From Bacteroidota bacterium (GTDB lineage Bacteria; Bacteroidota; Bacteroidia; NS11-12g; UBA955): DNA of 18,178 bases. The stretch lies in contig JAGWYC010000016.1 of NCBI GenBank assembly GCA_018969565.1, positions 1-18,178 of the forward strand. The letters are read 5' to 3'. Positions within the stretch are counted from its first letter, which is position 1; each line of letters begins with the position of its first letter. Shown here piece after piece: positions 6,869 to 14,952 of the stretch. The notes beneath the pieces were generated by a model, which worked only from the letters and a program-made list of their open reading frames with translations, had not been told where the DNA came from and did no database searches. The translations under genes and the position numbers were made by a program.

Positions 6869-9100
6869 ATGAACCTAAAATTCCTGTCACTCAACATTGG
6901 CGTGATGTTGCTTTCTGTGGAAGCAGGGGCGCAGCAACGCTTTGTGGATGTGGACGCCCTGATTGCGCGGATGAGTCTGGAAGAGAAAATCGGACAGATG
7001 ACCCAGATTGACCTCGGGGTAATTGCCCGTGGTTCCATCTGTAATCTGGAAAAACCTCAAAATTTAGACAGCCAAAAACTCACAACGGCCATCAGCATGT
7101 ACCATATCGGTTCTGTGCTGAACGTGGGCTGCGGAAGCGGGGCCATGAGCCTGGAAAGATGGCGCAGTATTGTGCGACAAATTCACCGTGAGAACCAGCG
7201 CCTTTCCAGACTGAATATTCCCATCATCTACGGTATTGATGCCATACACGGGGCCAATTACACCCTGGGTTCCACCTTATTTCCGCAGCAGATAGGTCTT
7301 GCCGCTACTTGGGATACCGCCTTAGTGCGCAAAGTATTTGCCGCATCGGCCTATGAAACCAGGGCAGCTGGCACGCCCTGGAACTTTTCACCCGTGCTCG
7401 ACCTGGCCCGGCAGCCGCTCTGGTCGCGCTTCTTTGAAACATTTGGCGCCGATGTGCATCTGAGCAGCAGCATGGCCACCGCCGCCATCAAAGGACTGCA
7501 AGGGGATAACCCTGCTTCACCCTACCATGTGGCCGCCTGCATGAAGCACTTTCTGGGATACGGCTTCCCGCTCAGCGGCAAAGACCGTACACCCGCATGG
7601 ATACCAGACCGGGAACTCCGCGCCTACTTCGCGCCGCCTTTCCAAGCAGCTATAAAACAAGGTGCCATGAGCGTGATGATCAACTCCGGCGCCATCAACG
7701 GAATACCGGTGCATGCCAATGCCGATATCATGAGCGGGTTGCTGCGTCGCGAAATGGGGTTTGAAGGGGTTGCAATCAGCGACTGGGAAGACATTCAAAA
7801 GCTGCTAAACGTACACCATGTGGCAGCCGACCTGAAAGATGCGGTGCGCATGAGTATTGAAGCCGGCCTGGACATGAGCATGACGCCTAACGACTTCGCC
7901 TTTTGCGATTTACTGGCAGAGCTGGTGCGCGAAGGACGTATTTCAGAGCGTCGCCTGGACAGTTCTGTACGCCGCATCCTGATCATGAAGGCAAGGCTGG
8001 GATTATTTGACACAACCATATTCGGCGATGAAATATATCCGGACTTCGGTTCAGAAAAACACAAAAATCTGAGCTTTGAAGCAGCGGCAGCTTCTCTGAC
8101 ACTGCTTAAAAACAACGCCGATGTGCTTCCGCTGAAGAACAAGGAACGGGTGTTTGTGTGCGGCCCCGCTGCACATTCCATGCACCTGCTCAACGGAGCC
8201 TGGAGCCGAACTTGGCAGGGCAACGACACCAGCTTCCATCACGACAATCGCAAAACCATTGCCGCCTCCTTGAGGAACTATTTAGGCCCGGAACGGGTTT
8301 TAGATGATGCCGCATGCGCAGACCGTAAAAGTCTTTTGCGAATGGCTGCGAAATCAGACAAGATTGTGGTATGCCTGGCCGAAGACCCGGGCACGGAAAT
8401 ACCCGGAAATATTGATGATCTGAACCTGCCGCGGGCGCAGCAGGAACTGGTAACTGCCCTATCAAAACTGGGCAAGCCCATCATTCTCGTGTGTTGCTTC
8501 GGAAGGCCGCGCATCATCCACGAAACAGCAAAACAGGCTGAGGGCATACTCTATGCATACCTGCCAGGAGATGAAGGCGGAAGAGCCATTGCAGCATGCA
8601 TCACAGGCCGCATCAACCCTTCAGGACGTTTGCCATTTACCTACCCCAGAACGGCCAATGAATTCGTGAATTACGACCATACCGCTTCCGAAGAAATACA
8701 TACAGACTTTTCCAACACCGCCTACCGACCGGAATTCGACTTCGGAGCCGGCCTTTCCTATACACGCTTCCGATGCGATACCATGGTAGTTTCGCAGGAA
8801 GCACTCGGAGATGGAGATTCCGTCGAAGTGCGCGTGCAAATCTCCAATACCGGCAACAAAAGTGGCACGGAAACCGTACAGCTCTATTACCGGGATCCTG
8901 TGGCTTCCATTACGCCGGCAGTTAAAAAACTGATAGCCTTCCGCAAAATCAGCCTGGAACCCCAAACCCGGGGAACGCTGCGCTTCGTATTGTACAAAGA
9001 AGACTTTGCGCTGGTAAACAGAAACCTCAAAAAAATCGCCGAGCCCGGCATCATCACCTTGCAGGTGGACCGCTTTAAACACGACATCAACATCCATTAA
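6869..9100 (+). CDS. GH3 family periplasmic beta-glucosidase / exo-beta-glucanase
   Basis: Removes terminal glucose from beta-gluco-oligosaccharides by a retaining mechanism. The 743-residue length is normal for a three-domain GH3 enzyme. GIDAIHG, RQPLWSR, FETFGAD and CMKHFLGYG form the usual sugar-binding site. VAISDWEDI places the nucleophile at D305. GAINGIPVHAN is also typical, followed by the alpha/beta-sandwich domain and a C-terminal fibronectin-III-like domain (ETVQLYYRDP). The motifs resemble the barley exo-glucanase type more than xylosidases. I chose ATG 6869 because it gives a good signal peptide (cleavage near GA/Q, residues 21-22) one base after the previous stop. The longer frame from 6812 would sit inside the upstream gene. 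The protein is probably periplasmic and acts last on imported oligosaccharides. Confidence 0.93.
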   Translation: MNLKFLSLNIGVMLLSVEAGAQQRFVDVDALIARMSLEEKIGQMTQIDLGVIARGSICNLEKPQNLDSQKLTTAISMYHIGSVLNVGCGSGAMSLERWRSIVRQIHRENQRLSRLNIPIIYGIDAIHGANYTLGSTLFPQQIGLAATWDTALVRKVFAASAYETRAAGTPWNFSPVLDLARQPLWSRFFETFGADVHLSSSMATAAIKGLQGDNPASPYHVAACMKHFLGYGFPLSGKDRTPAWIPDRELRAYFAPPFQAAIKQGAMSVMINSGAINGIPVHANADIMSGLLRREMGFEGVAISDWEDIQKLLNVHHVAADLKDAVRMSIEAGLDMSMTPNDFAFCDLLAELVREGRISERRLDSSVRRILIMKARLGLFDTTIFGDEIYPDFGSEKHKNLSFEAAAASLTLLKNNADVLPLKNKERVFVCGPAAHSMHLLNGAWSRTWQGNDTSFHHDNRKTIAASLRNYLGPERVLDDAACADRKSLLRMAAKSDKIVVCLAEDPGTEIPGNIDDLNLPRAQQELVTALSKLGKPIILVCCFGRPRIIHETAKQAEGILYAYLPGDEGGRAIAACITGRINPSGRLPFTYPRTANEFVNYDHTASEEIHTDFSNTAYRPEFDFGAGLSYTRFRCDTMVVSQEALGDGDSVEVRVQISNTGNKSGTETVQLYYRDPVASITPAVKKLIAFRKISLEPQTRGTLRFVLYKEDFALVNRNLKKIAEPGIITLQVDRFKHDINIH

Positions 9101-9101
9101 C

Positions 9102-9932
9102 ATGAAATCAAGACTGCTCAGCCTGCTTATCCTTTTAGCTATCGGAGCCTGCAAACAGTCCGATCCGCCGCCTCTTCCCGAGGTCGTAGAAAAAGGAGAT
9201 CTGTTCTTTTCAGGTTATTACTGGAATATCAAGAACAGCCTGGGAAATAACGTCGGGCCGGGGCCGAATAAGTTTTCGGGTTCTTCAGATAATGTCTGGC
9301 TGGACCAGGATGGTATGCTGCACCTTAAAATCACCAAATACAACAACATCTGGTATTGCAGCGAAGTCATTTCCGTGAAGGAATTCGGATACGGCACCTA
9401 CATCTTCACCACCGCCAGCGATTTGACTTCCTTCAGTGAAAAAACAGTACTGGGCCTATTTACCTGGAATGATTATTCCTTCCAGAGCCAGGCGAATAGC
9501 GAAGTGGACATTGAATTCGCGCGCTGGAATAACGCTGCGGACAGCCAGTTGCTCACCTACAGCGTGCAGCCTGTTTGGTTCGACAATGCCTCACCCTATT
9601 TCGAGCGTACACACAGACCTCGCATTCCTGTTTCTGCGCTGAAAGGCCTGAGTACACATGTATTCCGCTGGACCGCCGACTCAATCCGCTGGGAATCTTA
9701 CACAGGAGACAAATACCCCGGCGGACAGTTGTTATCGTCTTGGTCATTCGACAGAAACAATATCACCAGGCGAAAGATAGAAGGAAGTAAACTCTCCGAT
9801 CCGATTCTTATACCCGCTGCGGAAGACAGCACCAATGTGCGCTTCAACCTGTGGCTCCTATTCGGGCAAGCGCCGGCTAACGGCAAAGAGCAGGAAGCCG
9901 TGATTAAATCTTTCCGACATATTCCAATTTAA
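9102..9932 (+). CDS. GH16-type endo-beta-glucanase-like lipoprotein
   Basis: A 276-residue lipoprotein (lipobox IGAC, C17, followed by a Pro-rich linker), so it is probably on the outer membrane and perhaps surface-exposed. GLFTWNDY precedes EVDIEF, which supplies the GH16 triad E134 (nucleophile), D136 and E138 (acid/base). VIKSFRHIP near the C-terminus fits the last strand of the jelly roll. The ExDxE form without the extra residue is the one seen in lichenases and xyloglucan-active GH16 enzymes. Typical laminarinases have ExDxxE, so a mixed-linkage or other beta-glucan is possible. The remainder is divergent from well-known GH16 enzymes, and activity is predicted, not certain. It starts 2 bases after the GH3 stop codon begins its spacer (one base between genes) and ends directly against the next ATG. 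Confidence 0.82.
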   Translation: MKSRLLSLLILLAIGACKQSDPPPLPEVVEKGDLFFSGYYWNIKNSLGNNVGPGPNKFSGSSDNVWLDQDGMLHLKITKYNNIWYCSEVISVKEFGYGTYIFTTASDLTSFSEKTVLGLFTWNDYSFQSQANSEVDIEFARWNNAADSQLLTYSVQPVWFDNASPYFERTHRPRIPVSALKGLSTHVFRWTADSIRWESYTGDKYPGGQLLSSWSFDRNNITRRKIEGSKLSDPILIPAAEDSTNVRFNLWLLFGQAPANGKEQEAVIKSFRHIPI

Positions 9933-12674
9933 ATGAAGAAACAAAAACAAACCCAATTCCATACCATGAAAAAAATTACCACACTCCTGTTGAGTGGCAT
10001 GTTTGCCCTGGCCGGCTACAGCCAGGTACCGGACTTGCCAATCACTTTCGACAACTCCTCCATTACCTATACCCTGGTGGACTTTGGCGGCAACGCAAGT
10101 AAAGTTGCGGCAGACCCGAAGAATTCTTCAAACAAGGTAGCCGAGGTAACCAAAACCAATACCGCCCAAACCTGGGCAGGTACCACAATTGGACCCGCCA
10201 CCGGACTGGCGAACAAAATCCCTTTCAGTTCCAGCAGCTACAAGATCCTTATGAAGGTGTATTCACCCGACAGCGGCATCGTAATTCGCCTCAAGGCTGA
10301 AGACCCAAACGATGGCACCAAAAGCGTGGAAACCGACGCAAAGACCACCAAAAAGAATAGCTGGGAAACACTGGAGTTTGACTTCACCAAACAGGCTGCC
10401 GGAACCGCTGCCATCAACTATAGTTATACCTACCAGAAATTATCGGTATTCTTCAACTTTGGTGTTGATGGCGCCACTGCCGGTACTAAAACCTATTACT
10501 GCGATGATATTCAGATGGCCGTTGCCACCAAGTCCCAGATTGACCTTCCCGTAAGCTTTGAAGGAAGCAGCGTGGATTACACCATGATTGATTTCGGAGG
10601 CAATGTCAGCTCACTAAGCGTTGACCCGGTAGTTTCTACCAACACCGCCGCGAAAGTAGTGAAAGGCAATACGGCTGAACTTTGGGCAGGAACTACCATT
10701 GGCACGGCTTCCGGCTTCGCCAATAAAATACCATTCACTGCAAACACTCCTAAAATCACGGTTCGTATTTATTCACCCGACAGCGGCATCGTAATTCGCC
10801 TTAAAGCCGAAAACGCCGCCAATGGCAGCATCAGCGTAGAAACAGATGCGCTAACCACTAAAAAGAACACCTGGGAAACCCTGGAATTCGATTTCACAAA
10901 ACAGGTTGCCGGTACTGCTGCCATCAACTACAGCAATACCTATCAGAAGTTGTCCATTTTCTTCAACTTTGGTGTTACCGGAGCCACCGCGGGTGCAAAG
11001 ACATACTATTTCGATGACGTGAAAATGGGCGCTGCCATCAATGCGCAGATTGACCTTCCAGTGACCTTTGATGCCACCAAGGTGGATTACACCATGATTG
11101 ACTTCGGCGGAAATGTAAGCTCTGTCGTTACCGACCCCACCGCTTCCACCAATAAAGTGGCTCAGGTGGTGAAAGGCAACACCGCCGAACTCTGGGCCGG
11201 TACCACCATCGGAACTGCCGCAGGCTTCGCGAAGAAGATTCCCTTCACCGCCAATACACCTAAAATGACCATGCGCGTATGGTCGCCCGACAGCGGTATT
11301 GTGGTGCGCCTGAAGGCGGAAGATCCCGCCAACCCGACCGTCAGCGTGGAAACCGATGCACTTACCACCAAGAAGAACGCATGGCAAACCCTTGAATTCG
11401 ACTTCAGCAAGCAGGCCAATGGTACCGCCGCCATTAACTACGGCAACACCTACCAGAAGCTTTCCGTGTTCTTCAACTTCGGTGTTACAGGGGCCACAGC
11501 AGGCAAAAAAACCTACTACTTTGACGATGTGCAGATGGGCGACCCGCTGTTTAAGCAGATAGACATGCCTGTAACCTTTGATGCCAAAGACGTGGACTAT
11601 ACCATGATTGACTTCGGCGGAAACATGAGCTCCGTAGATGTTGACCCTAAAAATGCCGCAAACAAGGTAGGAAAGGCCATTAAATCAGCTACTGCTGAAC
11701 TTTGGGCAGGCACTACAATTGGCACCACTACAGGCTTTGCAAACAACATCCCCTTTGATGCCACGCATAATACCATCATCATGAAGGTTTATTCGCCCGA
11801 TGCAGGTATTGTGGTAAAGCTAAAAGCAGAAGACATAAACGATCCTTCCAAGAGCGTGGAAACAGATGTGAGCACTACTGTTGCCAATAAATGGGAAGTG
11901 CTTCGCTTTGATTTCACCAAGAATTCAAACGGAACACCGGCCATCAACTACAATACTTCCTACAAGAAACTCTCTGTATTCTTCAACTTTGGTGTTACTG
12001 GTGCAACTGCCGGTGTCAAAACGTATTATTTCGACAGCGTAGCTATGGGTGGCAGCAGCGCCCCCAGCAAGGTGAATATTACCTTTCGTGTAGATGCGCG
12101 GAACGTTACGCTTGGCGCAGGTGAAGTGTTGACCCTGAACGGCTCTTTCAACAACTGGTGTGGTGCCTGTGCGCCTATGACCAAGGCCGCCGGTTCTGAT
12201 GTCTGGTCGCTCACCATCCCGCTGGATACTGCCACGGAATACGAATACAAGTTTGTGGTAGGCAACTGGGTGAAAGACGAAAAACTCGCCGTTGGCCTGC
12301 CCTGCGTGAAAACCACCGGACAATACACCAATCGCGTATTTCGCACCGCACTTGCCGGAGACAGCCTCCCCGTAGTTTGCTGGGAAAGCTGCCAGGCCTG
12401 CGGCGCTTCTGCTGTTACCGAACAAATGAGCAGCAATCTGCGTATATTCCCCAATCCCGCCAACGGACAGGTGCATATTGAGATGGAAACTGCAGCTTCC
12501 CAAGGTGCAGACATAAGCATCATGAATACGATCGGACAAGAAGTGCTGAAGAGCCGCTTTGAACAGGGACGTCTGGATACCACTTTAGACATCAGCAGTC
12601 TGCGCAGTGGCATCTATCTCATCAACATCAAGGGCAAAGAACAATCCTGGAGCCAAAAGCTGCAGGTGCAATAA
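9933..12674 (+). CDS. T9SS-secreted glycan-binding-like protein with four tandem 170-residue repeats
   Basis: A 913-residue secreted protein (902 if it starts at ATG 9966, which gives the neater signal peptide MKKITTLLLSGMFALAGYSQ). Four repeats of exactly 170 residues cover 34-203, 204-373, 374-543 and 544-713. Each carries WAGTTIG, an SPDSGIV-like strand, FFNFGV, GATAG and a closing YYFDDV-like strand. This is the pattern of a carbohydrate-binding-type beta-sandwich. Residues ~714-815 form a CBM20/CBM48-like E-set (VNITFRVDARN, LNGSFNNW, YEYKFVVGNW). A cysteine-rich linker (CWESCQACG) follows. The tail (835-913) is a type A T9SS sorting domain, starting LRIFPNPANGQ and ending YLINIKGKE plus a short strand. 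No catalytic motif is seen. It is probably a surface-held or released polysaccharide binder, last gene of the operon, with ATG 9933 touching the previous stop. Confidence 0.85.
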   Translation: MKKQKQTQFHTMKKITTLLLSGMFALAGYSQVPDLPITFDNSSITYTLVDFGGNASKVAADPKNSSNKVAEVTKTNTAQTWAGTTIGPATGLANKIPFSSSSYKILMKVYSPDSGIVIRLKAEDPNDGTKSVETDAKTTKKNSWETLEFDFTKQAAGTAAINYSYTYQKLSVFFNFGVDGATAGTKTYYCDDIQMAVATKSQIDLPVSFEGSSVDYTMIDFGGNVSSLSVDPVVSTNTAAKVVKGNTAELWAGTTIGTASGFANKIPFTANTPKITVRIYSPDSGIVIRLKAENAANGSISVETDALTTKKNTWETLEFDFTKQVAGTAAINYSNTYQKLSIFFNFGVTGATAGAKTYYFDDVKMGAAINAQIDLPVTFDATKVDYTMIDFGGNVSSVVTDPTASTNKVAQVVKGNTAELWAGTTIGTAAGFAKKIPFTANTPKMTMRVWSPDSGIVVRLKAEDPANPTVSVETDALTTKKNAWQTLEFDFSKQANGTAAINYGNTYQKLSVFFNFGVTGATAGKKTYYFDDVQMGDPLFKQIDMPVTFDAKDVDYTMIDFGGNMSSVDVDPKNAANKVGKAIKSATAELWAGTTIGTTTGFANNIPFDATHNTIIMKVYSPDAGIVVKLKAEDINDPSKSVETDVSTTVANKWEVLRFDFTKNSNGTPAINYNTSYKKLSVFFNFGVTGATAGVKTYYFDSVAMGGSSAPSKVNITFRVDARNVTLGAGEVLTLNGSFNNWCGACAPMTKAAGSDVWSLTIPLDTATEYEYKFVVGNWVKDEKLAVGLPCVKTTGQYTNRVFRTALAGDSLPVVCWESCQACGASAVTEQMSSNLRIFPNPANGQVHIEMETAASQGADISIMNTIGQEVLKSRFEQGRLDTTLDISSLRSGIYLINIKGKEQSWSQKLQVQ
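10032..12071 (+). repeat. Four in-frame tandem repeats of exactly 510 bp
   Basis: Units lie at 10032-10541, 10542-11051, 11052-11561 and 11562-12071. Each is 510 bp with no insertion or deletion between units. Each begins with codons for D-(L/M)-P-(V/I)-(T/S)-F and ends just before the next such motif. Units 2 and 3 look closest to each other at protein level; unit 4 is the most divergent (FDSVAMG instead of FDDV). Stretches of about 30 bases are identical between units 1 and 2 (around 10261 and 10771), while many other codons differ synonymously. Confidence 0.95.
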
Positions 12675-12686
12675 GTTCCCTCAGGA

Positions 12687-12723
12687 AAACAAAAAATCCG
12701 GCACCATGCCGGATTTTTTGTTT
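12687..12723 (+). terminator. Intrinsic terminator of the glucan operon (bidirectional form)
   Basis: The arms AAACAAAAAATCCGGC (12687-12702) and GCCGGATTTTTTGTTT (12708-12723) are perfectly complementary over 16 bp around the loop ACCAT. The GC core followed by T6 is a classic rho-independent terminator, starting 12 bases after the stop of the repeat protein gene. It separates the operon from the sugar permease. Confidence 0.9.
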
Positions 12724-12747
12724 GAAAGAAATAATAACCTTGATTTG
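12718..12747 (+). promoter_or_regulatory. Weak candidate promoter for the sugar permease gene
   Basis: TTG at 12718-12720, then 19 bases, then TTGATTTG at 12740-12747 (one mismatch to TANNTTTG). It overlaps the terminator's T-run. Transcription would begin only a few bases before ATG 12756, so the assignment is tentative; read-through from the operon is the alternative. Confidence 0.2.
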
Positions 12748-12755
12748 TTCACGCC

Positions 12756-14156
12756 ATGCAACAAAAAAATCTCACCTCGGCTCTGTCGGTCATCATCACC
12801 GTATTCTTCTTCTGGGGCTTTGTGGCTGCTTCCAACGGTATCTTCATCCCTTTTTGCAAGAAGCATTTTGAACTGAGCCAATTTCAATCTCAACTCATTG
12901 ACGCCACATTCTACGGCGGCTATTTCATTGGATCGCTGATTCTGTTGGCGCTGTCGCGCATGTTCAAAGTAGAAATACTCAACCGCATTGGCTACAAACG
13001 CGGCATCATCTATGGGTTCCTGATTTCCATCGTGGGCGCCCTTGCCATTATACCCTCGGTAAATGCGGGCTCCTTCCCGCTCATTTTGGCGTCCTTCTTT
13101 GTGCTGGCTCTGGGATTTTCCTTGCAACAAACCTGCGCACAGCCATTTGTAATTGCCTTAGGAAATCCCTCTGGGGGTGCCCACAGACTAAGTCTGGCCG
13201 GTGGCGTAAACTCTCTGGGAACCACACTGGGGCCACTGGCCGTGGGCTTTATCTTGTTTGGCACCCTGAGCGGCGACGGACAAGCATCCCTGAGTTCCAT
13301 CAATCAGCTTTATCTGCTGCTGGCGGGGGTATTCCTGCTGGTAACACTGATTTTATGGCGTTCGAAGCTACCTGAAGTGGGCAGCGATGAAAGCTATGAA
13401 CCCGGCTTCGGCGCACTGAAGTTCCCTCAATTGAGGTTAGGCATGCTGGCCATCTTCACCTATGTGGGTGTAGAAGTTACCATTCAGAGCAATATGGGCG
13501 CACTGCTGGCAGAACCTGCCTTCGGTGGCTGGAAAGAGCATGAAATTGCGCCTTTCATTTCATTGTACTGGGGCAGCCTCATGATTGGCCGCTGGGCCGG
13601 TTCTATCGCGGTATTTTCTCTGTCGCAGAGGATGAAATGGCTCATGAGCATCCTGGTTCCCTTTTTGGCCTTTGGCGTGGTATTGGGCGTGAATAAACTC
13701 AGTGGCAAACCTGTAGATGCGCTTTATCCCTATGCACTCTGCGTGGGCGTGCTGATTCTGAATTTCCTGCTCAGTAAAGAAAAACCGGCCCGTACCTTGT
13801 TGCTCTTTTCTTTTTTCGGATTGGTTGCCATGTGCATCGGCCTATTAACTACAGGAACCGTGGCCATGTTTGCCTTCCTGAGCGGAGGCTTAGCATGCAG
13901 CATCATGTGGCCCTGCATTTTCGCCTTGTCTATTGCCGGACTTGGAAAATACTCCGGACAAGGCTCCGCCTTCCTGATTATGATGATTCTTGGCGGTGCG
14001 GTAATTCCTCCTGTTCAGGGATTGCTCGCCGATAAAATCGGCATACACCAGAGCTACCTGATTACGCTGCTGTGCTTCGGCTACCTGGCATACTTCGCTT
14101 ACAGGGCTAAAACTTTGTCTCCGGGCGCTGATGAGCCGGCAAGCATGGGCCATTAA
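12756..14156 (+). CDS. MFS sugar:proton symporter, FucP/GluP (FHS) family
   Basis: A 466-residue inner-membrane permease with about 12 hydrophobic helices. It carries the hallmarks of the fucose/glucose/galactose:H+ symporter family. These are FFFWGFVAASNGIFIPF in helix 1, a YGGYFIGSL helix 2, LGNPSGGAHRLSLAGGVNSL at the helix 4-5 region, YWGSLMIGRWAG, and a late ALSIAGLGKYSGQGSAFL segment. It is full length for the family. It lies 33 bases after the operon terminator and on the same strand. It therefore probably imports the glucose released by the GH3 enzyme, by partial read-through or from its own promoter. The exact sugar cannot be read from the sequence; Bacteroidota homologues are commonly annotated as glucose/galactose transporters. 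Confidence 0.92.
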   Translation: MQQKNLTSALSVIITVFFFWGFVAASNGIFIPFCKKHFELSQFQSQLIDATFYGGYFIGSLILLALSRMFKVEILNRIGYKRGIIYGFLISIVGALAIIPSVNAGSFPLILASFFVLALGFSLQQTCAQPFVIALGNPSGGAHRLSLAGGVNSLGTTLGPLAVGFILFGTLSGDGQASLSSINQLYLLLAGVFLLVTLILWRSKLPEVGSDESYEPGFGALKFPQLRLGMLAIFTYVGVEVTIQSNMGALLAEPAFGGWKEHEIAPFISLYWGSLMIGRWAGSIAVFSLSQRMKWLMSILVPFLAFGVVLGVNKLSGKPVDALYPYALCVGVLILNFLLSKEKPARTLLLFSFFGLVAMCIGLLTTGTVAMFAFLSGGLACSIMWPCIFALSIAGLGKYSGQGSAFLIMMILGGAVIPPVQGLLADKIGIHQSYLITLLCFGYLAYFAYRAKTLSPGADEPASMGH

Positions 14157-14176
14157 GCGATATAAAGTCTTAAGAC

Positions 14177-14206
14177 AAAAAAGCCCCTGAATCAGGGGCT
14201 TTTTTT
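14177..14206. terminator. Bidirectional terminator between convergent genes
   Basis: A6 then GCCCCTGA (14183-14190), a central A, TCAGGGGC (14192-14199), then T7. It works in both directions, ending the permease gene (stop 14156) and the minus-strand response regulator gene, whose stop codon (14205-14207) lies in the T-run. Confidence 0.9.
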
Positions 14207-14915
14207 ATCCTTCAAACTTATAGCCTACTCCTCTCAGGGAGATGAAGTAACGTGGATTTCTGGGATCTTCTTCGAAATACTTCCGAAAGGCCAGAATAAA
14301 ATTATCAATGGTTCGGGTACTCGGATAAACATTATAGCCCCAAACGGTATGCAATATGCGTTCTCTGCTCACTACCGAGCCTTTGTTCTCTATAAGCAAC
14401 TTCAAGAGCAGGGCTTCTTTCTTGGTAAGCAGGAAATCACCCTCTATACCACGGGCCTCAAAGCTTTCAAAATTCACCATGAAGCCATCACCGAAATGAT
14501 ATTCCTTCATACCGGGCGCATAGTCGTGCGTTTTGCTTCGCTCCAGCAGTTTTCGCACACGCAGCATCAATTCTTCCAGATTAAAAGGCTTGGCGATATA
14601 ATCATCCCCACCCTTTTTCAGGCCGTTAATACGGTCTTCTGAGCTTCCACGGGCGGAGAGAAATAGAATAGGCACCTGCTGATTGGTCAGTCGGATGCTT
14701 TCACACACTGCCAATCCATCCATACCGGGCAACATTACATCGAGAATCACCAAGTCAAAGTTCTCCTCCTTGAAACGCTGAACCGCTGAATTTCCGTCCC
14801 TTACGGCAACTACCTTGTACTCCTCCATCTCCAGGTTGAGTTTCAGCATATCCGAGATATCCTGTTCATCTTCAACCAGAAGGATCCTGCTTGACTTAAG
14901 CGTGCCTGCATTCAT
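14205..14915 (-). CDS. OmpR/PhoB-family response regulator
   Basis: A 236-residue two-component transcription regulator. The receiver domain (~9-125) has the acidic pocket E15/D16, phospho-acceptor D59 in VILDVMLPG, S87 in FLSARG and K109 in AKPF. The winged-helix DNA-binding domain (~138-235) includes LLTKKEALLLKLLIENKG, VWGYNVYPSTRTID and the closing ISLRGVGYKF. All key residues are present. It is transcribed after the histidine kinase gene with a 37-base gap, so they form an operon and presumably a cognate pair. The target genes are unknown; proximity to the sugar permease and glucan operon is suggestive at most, because the genes converge. Confidence 0.95.
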   Translation of the reverse strand: MNAGTLKSSRILLVEDEQDISDMLKLNLEMEEYKVVAVRDGNSAVQRFKEENFDLVILDVMLPGMDGLAVCESIRLTNQQVPILFLSARGSSEDRINGLKKGGDDYIAKPFNLEELMLRVRKLLERSKTHDYAPGMKEYHFGDGFMVNFESFEARGIEGDFLLTKKEALLLKLLIENKGSVVSRERILHTVWGYNVYPSTRTIDNFILAFRKYFEEDPRNPRYFISLRGVGYKFEG

Positions 14916-14952
14916 ATCGCGCTGCTAACTAACCGCAAATCAGGGGGTTTTA

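Noticed and set aside
10032..12071. Repeat array as a CRISPR or mobile element
   Set aside because: The units are 510 bp, in frame, without spacers and encode beta-sandwich domains; there is no transposase or terminal inverted repeat.
12072..12380. E-set domain taken as evidence for starch or glycogen as substrate
   Set aside because: CBM20/48-like E-sets occur in many Bacteroidota surface proteins, and no alpha-glucan enzyme (GH13, GH31, GH97) is present.
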